DNA of 64,000 bases from contig NZ_RQIT01000009.1 of NCBI RefSeq assembly GCF_003837805.1, positions 1-64,000 of the forward strand, in the 5' to 3' direction. The notes under the pieces are model-generated. The model saw nothing but the letters and a program-made list of their open reading frames with translations. It had not been told where the DNA came from and searched no databases. Below, piece after piece: positions 1 through 7,646 of the stretch; position 1 is the first letter of the stretch, and each line of letters starts with the position of its first letter. Source of the stretch: Bradyrhizobium sp. RP6. GTDB lineage: Bacteria; Pseudomonadota; Alphaproteobacteria; Rhizobiales; Xanthobacteraceae. Made by a program: the position numbers and the translations under genes.

Positions 1-802
1 CAATCGCACCGCCGCCCCAGTTGACGCGACTGCCACCCCACCATCCGCCGCTCCCCCAATAGCCGCCCGTTGCCCATCGTCCGAGGGCGTATGCTGCGCC
101 GAACGCCACTCCCGTCGCAATTACCCCGGCAGCGATGTAGCCTGGGTAGCCCCAATAGTAGGGATATGCGGGGTAGTCGGAGTAAGGCCAGTCGCCGAAC
201 ACCACCTGGGGTTCGTAATAGGGAACATAGATGCTTTCAGGAGCAGCCGGCTCAATGTAGATGAACTGCCTGTTCTGATCGTCTCTGACCGTGACTTTCT
301 GCTCGTTCGTCGTCACCAGCTTCTTGCGGTCATAAGCCTTCATGCGCAGACGCTGCACTGCATCCATGACGTCTTGCTGCTGCGCCAAAAAGGCTTCGCC
401 GAGCTTTTGCGTCCACTCGAGGTGCTCGTTCATCATTTGCAGGATTGACGGCGTAGCAATCAGAGCCTTGATGCTGGCATCCCATTGCTGCTTCTCAGCG
501 GCGGACTTAAGGGCGTCAGCCTGCAGGTCTTTCTTTTGCTTCAGCCAGCGTTCTGCGTGCACGACCTCAAGCGGGTAGGTGGATGCCATGAGGACGTTCG
601 ACAACAGCGTGTCGGGATATAAGGCGATGGGAGCAACCAGCGCTTCCAGTTCCGCCGGTTTGAGCGTTTCTTGTTCAGGAGTTTGCGCGGGAGCCGGGCT
701 CGTCGGCTGAGATGGCTCCGCCGTTTGCGCCGATGCCGGCGAGCTAATGAAAAGCGACGCTAGGATCGCTCCCGCGACACCCATTCTCCTTAGGAACTGC
801 AT
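1..802 (-). CDS. DUF3300 family secreted protein (3' end outside window)
   Basis: Reading leftwards from ATG at 802, the protein starts with a signal peptide ending near SPASAQT, then a helical region (ELEALVAPIALYPDTLLSNV) typical of DUF3300, then a Tyr/Pro/Trp/Gly-rich tail. The frame is still open at base 1, so the C terminus is missing. AAGGAGGA lies 8 nt before ATG-802; an alternative ATG at 784 has its purine run only 1 nt away and is less likely. A FixK-type box at 853-866 sits about where it would need to be for activation. The biochemical role of DUF3300 proteins is not known; periplasmic or envelope location is inferred from the signal peptide. Confidence 0.82.
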   Translation of the reverse strand, partial: MQFLRRMGVAGAILASLFISSPASAQTAEPSQPTSPAPAQTPEQETLKPAELEALVAPIALYPDTLLSNVLMASTYPLEVVHAERWLKQKKDLQADALKSAAEKQQWDASIKALIATPSILQMMNEHLEWTQKLGEAFLAQQQDVMDAVQRLRMKAYDRKKLVTTNEQKVTVRDDQNRQFIYIEPAAPESIYVPYYEPQVVFGDWPYSDYPAYPYYWGYPGYIAAGVIATGVAFGAAYALGRWATGGYWGSGGWWGGSRVNWGGGAI

Positions 803-852
803 GCGCTGGGTCCTCCTTCGCCACACTCGAGATCGACGCAACACCCTTGTGT

Positions 853-866
853 TTGACGTAGATCAA
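853..866 (-). promoter_or_regulatory. FixK/FNR-type box upstream of the DUF3300 gene
   Basis: TTGACGTAGATCAA fits TTGAY-N4-RTCAA. Its centre (859.5) places a class II start site (-41.5) near 818, leaving a short leader that contains the Shine-Dalgarno of the 802 gene. Microaerobic or anaerobic induction is inferred. Confidence 0.65.
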
Positions 867-937
867 GAAAGCGCGCGAAGGAGCAAGGGAACACGGGCAT
901 CATGAACACGGGAACTCCATCCGCATCCCGCAAGGGT

Positions 938-1441
938 TCAGTCGTCGTCCTCTTCAGGCTCGAGACTGTGCTCGACGGCATCGCGCATTCCGCGCATGAC
1001 GACATAAGTCGCAAAGGACATTCTTCTCTTCTGATCGTCGCTTAACGTCTTGTAGAGCGGCTCCCACGCAGCTGCGAGCTTCTTAAGGTCGTCGCCACGC
1101 TGGATGAGTCGATCTGCCCTGCGTTGCATAAGCTCAACAGGATTGCTGTCCTTGAGGGGATCGACAGCCTCGTCGTGCAATTCGACGATCCGTTGTAAAC
1201 GAGACTGGCGGTTTGCTGCCCTGTTGCGGATTGCGCTTTCGACGGCTGGCCAAAGTTTCTCTTGATCAGCCGTCAGCTGGAGCGCGGCCTTGATGATGCC
1301 CACGCGCATGTCTGTCAGGCTCTTCAGATCGGCAGCGGTTGGGGCGCCAGTTCCCGTGGTGGCTGGTGTCTCTGCTGCCAAGACAAAAGGTGAAGTCGTT
1401 ATCAAGAACGCAAGCGCTGCGATGGCATTGGTTTTCGCCAT
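938..1441 (-). CDS. LTXXQ-motif (Spy/CpxP-like) periplasmic protein
   Basis: 167 residues: signal peptide (1-22, ending VLAAE), then an all-helical segment with two LTxxQ-like motifs (LTADQ near 57 and LSDDQ near 134) and an acidic tail (EPEEDDD). These motifs mark the Spy/CpxP family of periplasmic helical chaperones and sensors of envelope stress. AGGAG precedes the ATG. The same-strand neighbour downstream is the DUF3300 gene, but each has its own FixK-type box, so they appear to be separate units with shared control. The chaperone function is family-based inference. Confidence 0.75.
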   Translation of the reverse strand: MAKTNAIAALAFLITTSPFVLAAETPATTGTGAPTAADLKSLTDMRVGIIKAALQLTADQEKLWPAVESAIRNRAANRQSRLQRIVELHDEAVDPLKDSNPVELMQRRADRLIQRGDDLKKLAAAWEPLYKTLSDDQKRRMSFATYVVMRGMRDAVEHSLEPEEDDD

Positions 1442-1497
1442 TTCGAACTCCTGAGAGAGCGCCCCCGTGTAGTAGGTGCGTCCGGACAGGTCGCAGT

Positions 1498-1511
1498 TTG
1501 ATATAGGTCAA
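1498..1511 (-). promoter_or_regulatory. FixK/FNR-type box upstream of the LTXXQ gene
   Basis: TTGATATAGGTCAA fits TTGAY-N4-RTCAA. The centre at 1504.5 predicts a start site near 1463, 22 nt before the ATG at 1441. This is the usual spacing for FixK-activated promoters. Confidence 0.65.
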
Positions 1512-1796
1512 CTCTCTCACCAATGTTGCGGAGCGATGGATAGGAGGGCGCCGCCGTTTCGGCCTTGCAGTCGACCGGCTGCGCTACGGCCAAATTTTCT
1601 GCAAAACAGCATTCTCGACCAGCGACCGCTGAGCACTTGCCTCCTGACCGAGAATTTCGGTCGGTTTCGGACAACGGAAAGGTAGATTCGTCGGCACAGA
1701 TCAACGACTATCCCAGACCACAGGGCAGCAACGAGATTTTGTCGTTGTGTTCACTTTTGGACGGCAACCAAAGTCCTATAAGCGCGTCTCAAATGG
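1512..1796. other. Intergenic stretch without a supported gene
   Basis: Between the LTXXQ promoter and the small gene at 1797. Short frames occur on both strands, but none has a ribosome-binding site or recognisable protein character. Confidence 0.5.
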
Positions 1797-1961
1797 ATGA
1801 ACGAAGATGATCTGCGCATGCTGCGGGAACGCATAGAGCATTATCGGAGAGTCGCCGACGAAAGCACCGATCCGATGACGCGGATATTGTTGGCGGACAT
1901 GATCGCCATGTTTGGGGAAATCGAGCAGTTGGAGAGGATGAGGCCGCTGCAAAGGCACTAG
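1797..1961 (+). CDS. Small helical hypothetical protein, 54 aa
   Basis: The frame encodes a charged, Leu/Met/Arg-rich, probably all-helical peptide (MNEDDLRMLRERIEHYRRVA at the N terminus). It has no signal peptide or membrane segment. An overlapping upstream ATG at 1793 stops after five codons. The ribosome-binding site is weak. Short acidic N-terminus plus amphipathic helix proteins of this type are frequent in bradyrhizobia, but I do not recognise a named family. Confidence 0.45.
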   Translation: MNEDDLRMLRERIEHYRRVADESTDPMTRILLADMIAMFGEIEQLERMRPLQRH

Positions 1962-2293
1962 CATGATCGGAAAGCCGCCGAACCTGCCTTATAGACGCCA
2001 CCTGCCGTGCCATAGAGGCTCCGCCCAAGGCTCACCTCGCAGGGATCGAGGCGTAGACATCAGTCTTCAAATGCGAGTCGTAAATTATTACCGCGTCGGT
2101 TAGAGTTCGCTCAAACCACCTCCGTTTTTTGCATCCCCTTCGAAAGTGTTGCCGCAACGCGCATAACCTGGCTAAACGCCGCAATTAACCGGGAAAAAGT
2201 AGCATTGCACGTTGGTACAGTGATCCAAAGTTCAACAATAGGATAATACCCCTATCGGGAAGCATTTATCGATTATGGTAGGGAGTCTTACCA
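1962..2293. other. Intergenic region with the promoter of the FixK-like regulator
   Basis: 332 bases, locally AT-richer. No gene, tRNA or good FixK box was found. It must carry the promoter of the regulator that starts at 2294; no element can be pinned down with confidence. Confidence 0.45.
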
Positions 2294-2968
2294 ATGTTGG
2301 TGCGCAGGACAGAGCAGCGGCAGCCCACCACGATTGCTGATTTCGGAATTACCACGGCGTCTAAGCAAGCTGTTAGTTTGAGTGAGTTTACCTATCGCAA
2401 GGGCACCGAAATTTTTGGCGAGAGAGAGCCTGCTGAGCACGTATACCAGGTTAAACGAGGAGCTGTCCGAAGCTACAAGCTGCTCTCGGATGGGAGACGG
2501 CAGATCGGAGCTTTCCATTTAACGGCAGATATATTCGGGCTTGAGAACGGCAACCATCACCGGTTCACCGCCGAAGCCGTTGTGGAAACCACCGTTCGTT
2601 TGATCAAACGAGAGAGCCTCCAATCCGTAGCCCGAGCTGACGCCGTCGTCGCGCGAAATTTGCTCAGCATGACCACCAAAAACCTCGAGCATGCCGAAAA
2701 TCACATGCTCCTGTTGGGACGGAAAACTTCTCTAGAACGTGTTGCCGCTTTCTTGGCTGAAATGGATCGTCGGACAGGGGCCGACACGATGTCGCTGCCC
2801 ATGTCTCGTCGCGACATTGCTGACTACCTCGGCCTAACCCTTGAGACGGTTTCTCGAGCGGTCTCGAAACTTCATTGCGAAGGCGTGCTCACATTTTTGG
2901 GCAACACGCAGCGCGAGATTGTCATCTTAGATCGGCAGAAGCTTCAAAGCTTCGATCCGCAGAATTAG
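2294..2968 (+). CDS. Crp/Fnr-family transcriptional regulator, FixK-like
   Basis: 224 residues. Residues about 25-140 form a cNMP-binding-like beta-roll (FTYRKGTEIFGEREPAEHVY, then VKRGAVRSYKLLSDGRRQIG). A Crp-type HTH follows (MSRRDIADYLGLTLETVSRA, near 170-190). The E-T-V-S-R recognition helix matches FNR/FixK proteins that read TTGAT half sites. The N-terminal Cys cluster of oxygen-sensing FNR is absent, so it is FixK-like and not a direct oxygen sensor. Four matching boxes lie within 3 kb, so it may control its neighbours. Which of the several FixK paralogues of bradyrhizobia it corresponds to cannot be decided here. Confidence 0.85.
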   Translation: MLVRRTEQRQPTTIADFGITTASKQAVSLSEFTYRKGTEIFGEREPAEHVYQVKRGAVRSYKLLSDGRRQIGAFHLTADIFGLENGNHHRFTAEAVVETTVRLIKRESLQSVARADAVVARNLLSMTTKNLEHAENHMLLLGRKTSLERVAAFLAEMDRRTGADTMSLPMSRRDIADYLGLTLETVSRAVSKLHCEGVLTFLGNTQREIVILDRQKLQSFDPQN

Positions 2969-3148
2969 TAACCGGGCCGACCTCGACCTAGCGAAATTAT
3001 TCGCTGATATGGAGGGAACATCCTCTGGATGTTGTGCCTTGTGAGTCAACTCTAGCCGGTCCGATCCTTCTCTCAACTGCTCGGGTCTGGTCTTTCGGCA
3101 GAGCTGCACGGTCTCGCTTCGCAACATGCAAGCAATCGGAGGACCCTT

Positions 3149-3613
3149 ATGACACGCTTTGGTCTCGCCGGATTGGCGGCTTCCATTCTCATCGCGGTTA
3201 GCCTAGTGCCTGACGATGCAACTGCTCGCCGCGGGGGCGGGGGCGGCTTCCGGGGCGGCGGATTTCACGGCGGTGCAATGCGCGCTGGTGGATTTCACGG
3301 TGGCATGAGAGCTGCCCATGTGCGAGGCGGGGCCATGCATGCGCATCGCGGCCATCGAGTTGCCGGGCGTCCCCATCCCTCTCATCCGATAGCTGGTCGG
3401 CCTGGTCGTCCGGGCCGCCCAGTCGCTGGACGGCCGGGACGGCCCATTGCTGGCTATCCTGGCTATGGAGGAGGGTACTACAGGCCAGGATGGGGCTACG
3501 GGGCGGCCGCTGTCGGTGCTGCCGCAGCGGCGGGTGCCTATGGGTACTACAATAACAACGGATGCTATTACGACGCTTACGGTCAGTGGGTTTGCCCACC
3601 TTATCAATATTGA
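3149..3613 (+). CDS. Secreted Gly/His/Arg/Pro-rich low-complexity protein
   Basis: 154 residues: signal peptide (1-26, ending DATA), then GGGGGFRGGGFHGG-type repeats, then five or so (A)GRPG repeats, an Ala-rich hydrophobic patch and a Tyr/Asn-rich end with two Cys (CYYDAYGQWVC). GGAGG precedes the ATG. Low-complexity secreted proteins of this sort are common in this group. The His/Gly content could suit metal binding or envelope surface exposure; that is speculation. Confidence 0.7.
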   Translation: MTRFGLAGLAASILIAVSLVPDDATARRGGGGGFRGGGFHGGAMRAGGFHGGMRAAHVRGGAMHAHRGHRVAGRPHPSHPIAGRPGRPGRPVAGRPGRPIAGYPGYGGGYYRPGWGYGAAAVGAAAAAGAYGYYNNNGCYYDAYGQWVCPPYQY

Positions 3614-3671
3614 GGCGGCTCAAGGGCGGTTCTGAACGACCCGCCCTTTGTCTCTGCTGATACAGGAATTC

Positions 3672-4445
3672 ATGACCAGTACTATCGTAATCGGGTGTAC
3701 CGCCTTCGTTGTTATCCTTGCCGGAGCATTCCTCGGCGCTGAGGCGAGAACCAGGCTGCCCAAAGACTATCTCAGCGACGAGACAAAAAGCCTCGTCAGC
3801 ATGTCCACGGCCGTGATTGCAACGGTTGCTGCGCTCGTTCTCGGTCTTCTCATCTCCAATGCGAACACGGCATTCACGCGGCTCGGAGGCGAAGTAACGA
3901 CACTCTCATCACAGATCCTGCGCTTGGACCATATCCTGCGCCGCTATGGGCCCGCGGCCCAGCCGGCAAGAGACGCCTTACAGCGGTATGCGGAGAGCAA
4001 GCTGACCGACATGTTTCCGGATGATCCTGCTGATTTTCACCTCGGCAATCCGGCCACCTATGAACTGCTCCAGCAGACCGAAGAACAAATGCTCAAGATA
4101 AAGCCGAGCGATCCGCGAGATCAGTGGTGGCTCGGGCAGGCGCTCACTCTTGCTGGGAAAATAGGTGACGCCCGCTGGCTGATCATCCAGCAGGTGGGGC
4201 AAGGAACTCCAAAGGCATTTGTAGCGCTGCTTGTGTTCTGGCTCTTCTTGCTGTTCGCCAGCTTTGGTCTATTTGCGCCATCGAATCTTACGTCTGCAAT
4301 TACTTTAACAATGTGTGCGCTTGCTGTCGCAGCCGCGGTAGCGATGTTTCTCGAACTTGAGCAAGGTTTTGGCGGGGTGGTTCGTATCTCTCCAGAGCCT
4401 ATGAAACAAGCCGTGATGGCCCTCAAAGCTTCGCCTCGCGAATGA
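3672..4445 (+). CDS. DUF4239 (bestrophin-like) membrane protein
   Basis: 257 residues from ATG-3672, which has AGGAA in front; an in-frame ATG at 3648 lacks a good site. Two N-terminal membrane helices (about 5-25 and 40-62), a long soluble middle with conserved helices (LSSQILRLDHILRRYG), and two C-terminal helices (near 180-205 and 210-232) match DUF4239, a family distantly resembling bestrophin channels. An ion-channel role is inferred only from that resemblance. Confidence 0.72.
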   Translation: MTSTIVIGCTAFVVILAGAFLGAEARTRLPKDYLSDETKSLVSMSTAVIATVAALVLGLLISNANTAFTRLGGEVTTLSSQILRLDHILRRYGPAAQPARDALQRYAESKLTDMFPDDPADFHLGNPATYELLQQTEEQMLKIKPSDPRDQWWLGQALTLAGKIGDARWLIIQQVGQGTPKAFVALLVFWLFLLFASFGLFAPSNLTSAITLTMCALAVAAAVAMFLELEQGFGGVVRISPEPMKQAVMALKASPRE

Positions 4446-4662
4446 GCGAAATGCCGCTGCCTTTCACCAGAAAGCACTGCTCGGGCCAGGTTCCCCGCAT
4501 CATCCCGGGTGCGCGCCGTTCTTCTCGGAGCATCCGCGGGGCCTTTACGACCTTGTGCGGTGGCAATCCCTTTCAACCAAAGGTTCCACAGTTCAGTTGT
4601 GTGCTTACAGGGCTTGGTCAAGGTTGTAAGATCACCGTGATGCGTTTTTGGAGTGTCTCCGG

Positions 4663-4749
4663 ATGTCAGAGCGTCTTTTTGCAGCACTGACCATCGCCGC
4701 TGGTACCTTCAACGTTGCTGTCGTGGCGTTTGTGGTCTTCAGCCATTGA
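4663..4749 (+). CDS. Micro-ORF encoding a 28-aa hydrophobic peptide
   Basis: Starts MSERLFAALTIAAGTFNVAV and ends VVFSH: a short charged N terminus followed by one membrane-spanning stretch. GGAG sits about 9 nt upstream. A second hydrophobic micro-ORF follows at 4814, with a FixK-type box overlapping this stop codon. No family is recognised. It could be a regulatory membrane peptide or a chance frame. Confidence 0.4.
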   Translation: MSERLFAALTIAAGTFNVAVVAFVVFSH

Positions 4750-4759
4750 TCTAAGTCAA
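4746..4759 (+). promoter_or_regulatory. FixK/FNR-type box before the 29-aa micro-ORF
   Basis: TTGATCTAAGTCAA fits TTGAY-N4-RTCAA. The centre at 4752.5 predicts a start site near 4794, just ahead of GAGGA (4801-4805) and the GTG start at 4814. Confidence 0.6.
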
Positions 4760-4813
4760 ACAGTGCAGCGCTTCGCTCGATACCCCATCGGAATAACCTT
4801 GAGGAAGCGCGCG

Positions 4814-4903
4814 GTGATCCAGCCTTGGATGCTTCATCTGCTTGCTTGGGTCACAACGATGGTCGGCATCCTTGCTGTCGTTTCGATCGCGATGAGCGCA
4901 TAG
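4814..4903 (+). CDS. Micro-ORF encoding a 29-aa one-helix membrane peptide, FixK-box driven
   Basis: GTG-4814 is placed 8 nt after GAGGA; ATG-4829 is an in-frame alternative. The peptide is MIQPWMLHLLAWVTTMVGIL followed by a short hydrophobic end and a stop. The whole length is one transmembrane helix, comparable in size to accessory peptides such as CydX or CcoQ, though no sequence match is claimed. The FixK box 60 nt upstream suggests low-oxygen induction. Promoter, ribosome-binding site and frame agree, which makes it better supported than most frames this short. Confidence 0.5.
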   Translation: MIQPWMLHLLAWVTTMVGILAVVSIAMSA

Positions 4904-5319
4904 CTAACCTCTAGTGATCAGTGGTGGCTCCGAAGTCAGGAAGACGAAGTCTGGGAACGAGAAGAGGCAGAATTGCTTGGCCTCGAAGTCTTTTACTCTC
5001 TTCGCGCGAGTGCGACGGCGGTAAGCTGTACGCCGTCTACTTGGGCTCCATCCAGCTACGATCTGAGTATGGCGAACAAAACCGCTTCGCGCGGTTAGCT
5101 GGCCTCGTCCGATGCGGACCTCACCGATCCGTTGATTCAAATCAACCGCGGGACTTGCCGGATTCACATGCTTAGATGGCGCAGAGCCCACTGCGTAGTC
5201 TCGCTGCCGGTTTCAAACGTCCCCTCCAACCCCTGGGACCGGCGGCGGGACGCCAGCTGCTGTGGCCTTCAGCCGGATAGTTCTGCTGCGTCGCCAGGGT
5301 TGAGGCGAGTGAAGGCAAG
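4904..5319. other. Gene-poor stretch in front of the truncated histidine kinase
   Basis: Holds a perfect FixK-type box at 5132-5145. No intact frame with protein character is seen. The kinase frame is closed by a stop at 5278-5280, so any N-terminal sensor domain that once lay here is gone or unrecognisable. Confidence 0.5.
5132..5145 (+). promoter_or_regulatory. Symmetric FixK/FNR-type box
   Basis: TTGATTCAAATCAA has two perfect TTGAT half sites. The strand is assigned by the only good downstream gene, the histidine kinase fragment (start 5320). The predicted transcription start near 5180 would leave a 140-nt leader. Confidence 0.6.
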
Positions 5320-6006
5320 TTGGCTTTTGAGAAAAGAAACTCAGAATTGCGGGAGCAATTTATCGCTGTTCTTGGTCATGACCTAAGAAACCCTCTCGCG
5401 TCCATCCAAGGCGGCCTTCGCCTGCTCAACAAGAAGGTCGATGCAGAAGGACAGGGGTGGATTGTTCATCTCAACAGCAGCGTGGCCCGAATGGCCGGGC
5501 TAATCGACAATGTTATGGATTTCGCACGAGCTAGACTCGGCGCAGGAGTGCAGCTCAACCTCAAGGAGGAAAATCTAGAACCGATTATCAGGCAGGTCAT
5601 ATCTGAATTTGTGAATGTCCATCCTGGACGGACTATCGTTTCCACCCTAGAAGTCCCCGGGACGGTCAAAGTGGATGCTGGGCGCATCGCTCAGATGGTG
5701 TCAAATCTATTGGGGAATGCAATTTCCTACGGGTCAAACGATCAGCCGATAACCGTTGCGGCAAAGCGTACTGACGCAGGGTTTGAAATTAGCATCACGA
5801 ACTGTGGCAACCCAATTCCAGCTGAAGCGATGCAGCACCTGTTTACCGCGTTTCATCGTGGCGACGTCCTTCCTAATCAAAAAGGTCTAGGCCTTGGGTT
5901 GTATATCTCGCAGGAGATAGCTCGGGCACATGGAGGTGCCATCGTTGCCAAATCATCTCCCCGCGAAACAACCTTTACAGCAACGTTCGCGTTGTCAATG
6001 CAGTAA
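5320..6006 (+). CDS. Histidine kinase catalytic core, probably 5'-truncated
   Basis: 228 residues. The H box FIAVLGHDLRNPLASI (near 14-29) is the phospho-accepting His region of a HisKA domain. The N box NLLGNAISYG and G2 box GLGLGLYI belong to the HATPase domain; the G1 box reads NCGNPI, with Asn where Asp of DxGxG is usual. There is no sensor, PAS or membrane segment, and an in-frame stop lies at 5278. Translation would need TTG-5320 with a weak site. It may be a soluble kinase core, but a decayed sensor kinase is more likely. No response regulator lies nearby. Confidence 0.65.
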   Translation: MAFEKRNSELREQFIAVLGHDLRNPLASIQGGLRLLNKKVDAEGQGWIVHLNSSVARMAGLIDNVMDFARARLGAGVQLNLKEENLEPIIRQVISEFVNVHPGRTIVSTLEVPGTVKVDAGRIAQMVSNLLGNAISYGSNDQPITVAAKRTDAGFEISITNCGNPIPAEAMQHLFTAFHRGDVLPNQKGLGLGLYISQEIARAHGGAIVAKSSPRETTFTATFALSMQ

Positions 6007-6197
6007 CCAGCAGGTGTGACGGCGGCGCTAGAACGAGTCGCCTTCAAAGCTGACTGCGTGGGCACGTGGTCCGCTTCTGGCCCGTGGCTGACCTCAGCCC
6101 GGAGCGCGGCTATGTCCGCTTCCGAGGGCTGAGCGGAAGCCATCGCCGGAGCGGCCGAGGGCAGCCTTTGACCCCAAGCGGACATCGCGCCTGCGCA

Positions 6198-6428
6198 TTA
6201 CGGATGGCCGTGGGGCTCGCCAACCACGGCAAGCACACCATCGATGAATGCTTGGCATTCAGCGTGAGTCTTAAAAGTCCCCTTGTACTTTCCAAATAAG
6301 AAGACCGTTCGACCCTGTCCCTTTCCGAATAGGTATTGGCCGACGAACCGGCCGCGCTCGTCTTTGAGCTCATGGCTGACGATAGTTTGCACGGTCTTGA
6401 GATCCGTATCGGGCAGGTTGATCTTCAA
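6198..6428 (-). CDS. Hypothetical protein, 76 aa
   Basis: TTG start at 6428; the frame is closed upstream by TAA with no ATG. The sequence is mixed and soluble-looking (SHELKDERGRFVGQYLFGKG), with no signal peptide. I do not recognise a family. The next gene on the other strand is the outer-membrane barrel. Confidence 0.45.
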   Translation of the reverse strand: MKINLPDTDLKTVQTIVSHELKDERGRFVGQYLFGKGQGRTVFLFGKYKGTFKTHAECQAFIDGVLAVVGEPHGHP

Positions 6429-6618
6429 GTCAGTCTCTGGCTCTCTAACTGGTTCAGCTTCTTAGCGGAGGCGATCAGCAGTGACCGAGTGGCGCGAAAT
6501 GGGGCCGCTGCTCATATTGCGGGCAGCTGTGGCGTACAGGTGACACTTGTAGGGCGACTCATGGGCTATACTGCATCATCAATTACTCGCATTCCATGGT
6601 CGCAAATTGGGGAAGATA

Positions 6619-7347
6619 ATGAAAAAGCTTGCCATCGCCGCTGCCGCTCTCGTCCTCGGCACCGCCGGCGCGTCAGCGGCCGATCTGGCCGCCCGGCCTT
6701 ACACCAAGGCGCCCGCGCCCGTCGCCGCCGTTTATAACTGGACCGGCTTCTACATCGGCGCGCAGGTCGGTTATGCCTGGGGTGATAACAGCACCCGTGA
6801 GTTCGTTACTGCAACGGGCACCCCCACCGGCTTCGTCCAGGGCTTCAACGCTGATGGCGTCGTTGGCGGTGGCCACATTGGTTACAACTGGCAGTTTGGC
6901 CAATTTGTCGTCGGTCTTGAAGGCGACATCGAAGCGGCCGACGTCAACGGCGGCTATCGCCTTGGAAACCTCAACGGCACGGACTTCCGGATCGATGCTC
7001 AAGCCTCTATCCGCGGCCGCCTCGGTGTCGCTTTCAACAATTCGCTGCTCTACGTGACCGGTGGTGCGGCCTGGGCCGATATGGACCACACCTACGTGCT
7101 CGCGAACGCTCTGTTTGAGACCGTCTCCACTACCCGCACCGGCTGGACCGTGGGCGCAGGCTGGGAATACGGCTTCACCCCCAACTGGTCGGCCCGTGTT
7201 GAATATCGCTACACCGACTTCGGGAGCTTCCGGAACGCCTCTACCGTCGCGTTCCCGGGCTTTTCCTACGAACACGATCCGGTATTCCACACCGTTCGTG
7301 CGGGTGTCAGCTATCGCTTCGGCGGCCCGGTGGTCGCGAAGTACTGA
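6619..7347 (+). CDS. Outer-membrane beta-barrel protein (Omp25/Omp31-like porin family)
   Basis: 242 residues. A signal peptide (MKKLAIAAAALVLGTAGASA) is followed by the family-typical DLAARPYTKAPAPVAAVYNW and TGFYIGAQVGYAWGD, alternating beta strands, and a C-terminal strand ending in RFGGPVVAKY. This is the small 8-strand OmpA-like barrel family abundant in rhizobia and Brucella. ATG-6619 is chosen because it begins the signal peptide and has GGGGAAG upstream; an in-frame TTG at 6607 is not needed. A terminator follows at 7379. Confidence 0.88.
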   Translation: MKKLAIAAAALVLGTAGASAADLAARPYTKAPAPVAAVYNWTGFYIGAQVGYAWGDNSTREFVTATGTPTGFVQGFNADGVVGGGHIGYNWQFGQFVVGLEGDIEAADVNGGYRLGNLNGTDFRIDAQASIRGRLGVAFNNSLLYVTGGAAWADMDHTYVLANALFETVSTTRTGWTVGAGWEYGFTPNWSARVEYRYTDFGSFRNASTVAFPGFSYEHDPVFHTVRAGVSYRFGGPVVAKY

Positions 7348-7378
7348 TCTGGCAAACCTAATCAACATCAGCAGCTCA

Positions 7379-7406
7379 AAGCCCCGGCCTCGCCCGGGGC
7401 TTTTTG
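7379..7406 (+). terminator. Rho-independent terminator of the barrel gene
   Basis: An AGCCCCGG / CCGGGGCT stem with a short loop, followed by a T run, 32 nt after the stop codon. Confidence 0.8.
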
Positions 7407-7646
7407 TCGTCTGGGGGTGATAGCTCATCAGGGGGTCTCGCTCTTGCTTCGCGGCCTTCACACGCGCAGTCATCGCCGGGCCGGGAATGCCTCAATGCGC
7501 AGCGAAGCCAGTAGCGGAATCGGAACAGGCTGAAGCAGTGGCCACGTCAGCTTTTGGCCCTTCTGCGACTTCGAGCGATGTCCGCTCTTCCGCCGCTGTT
7601 GAGGGGTGAGCGGACTCGATCGCGGCTAGGCGCGTAAGAACACGCC

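Noticed and set aside
7511-7524. TAGCGGAATCG near the left side of the island, matching the tRNA-Glu T arm
   Set aside because: Only 11 bases match, without extension to the tRNA 3' end. A match of this length is expected by chance at roughly one in five for a search of this size. It is not good enough to call an attachment site.
6060-7640. ATGTCCGCT...GAGCGGA fragments at 6112-6150 and 7578-7616 as a repeat pair
   Set aside because: Similar words (ATGTCCGCT, GAGCGGA) recur in intergenic DNA of this group, but the two stretches do not align over enough length to call a defined element.
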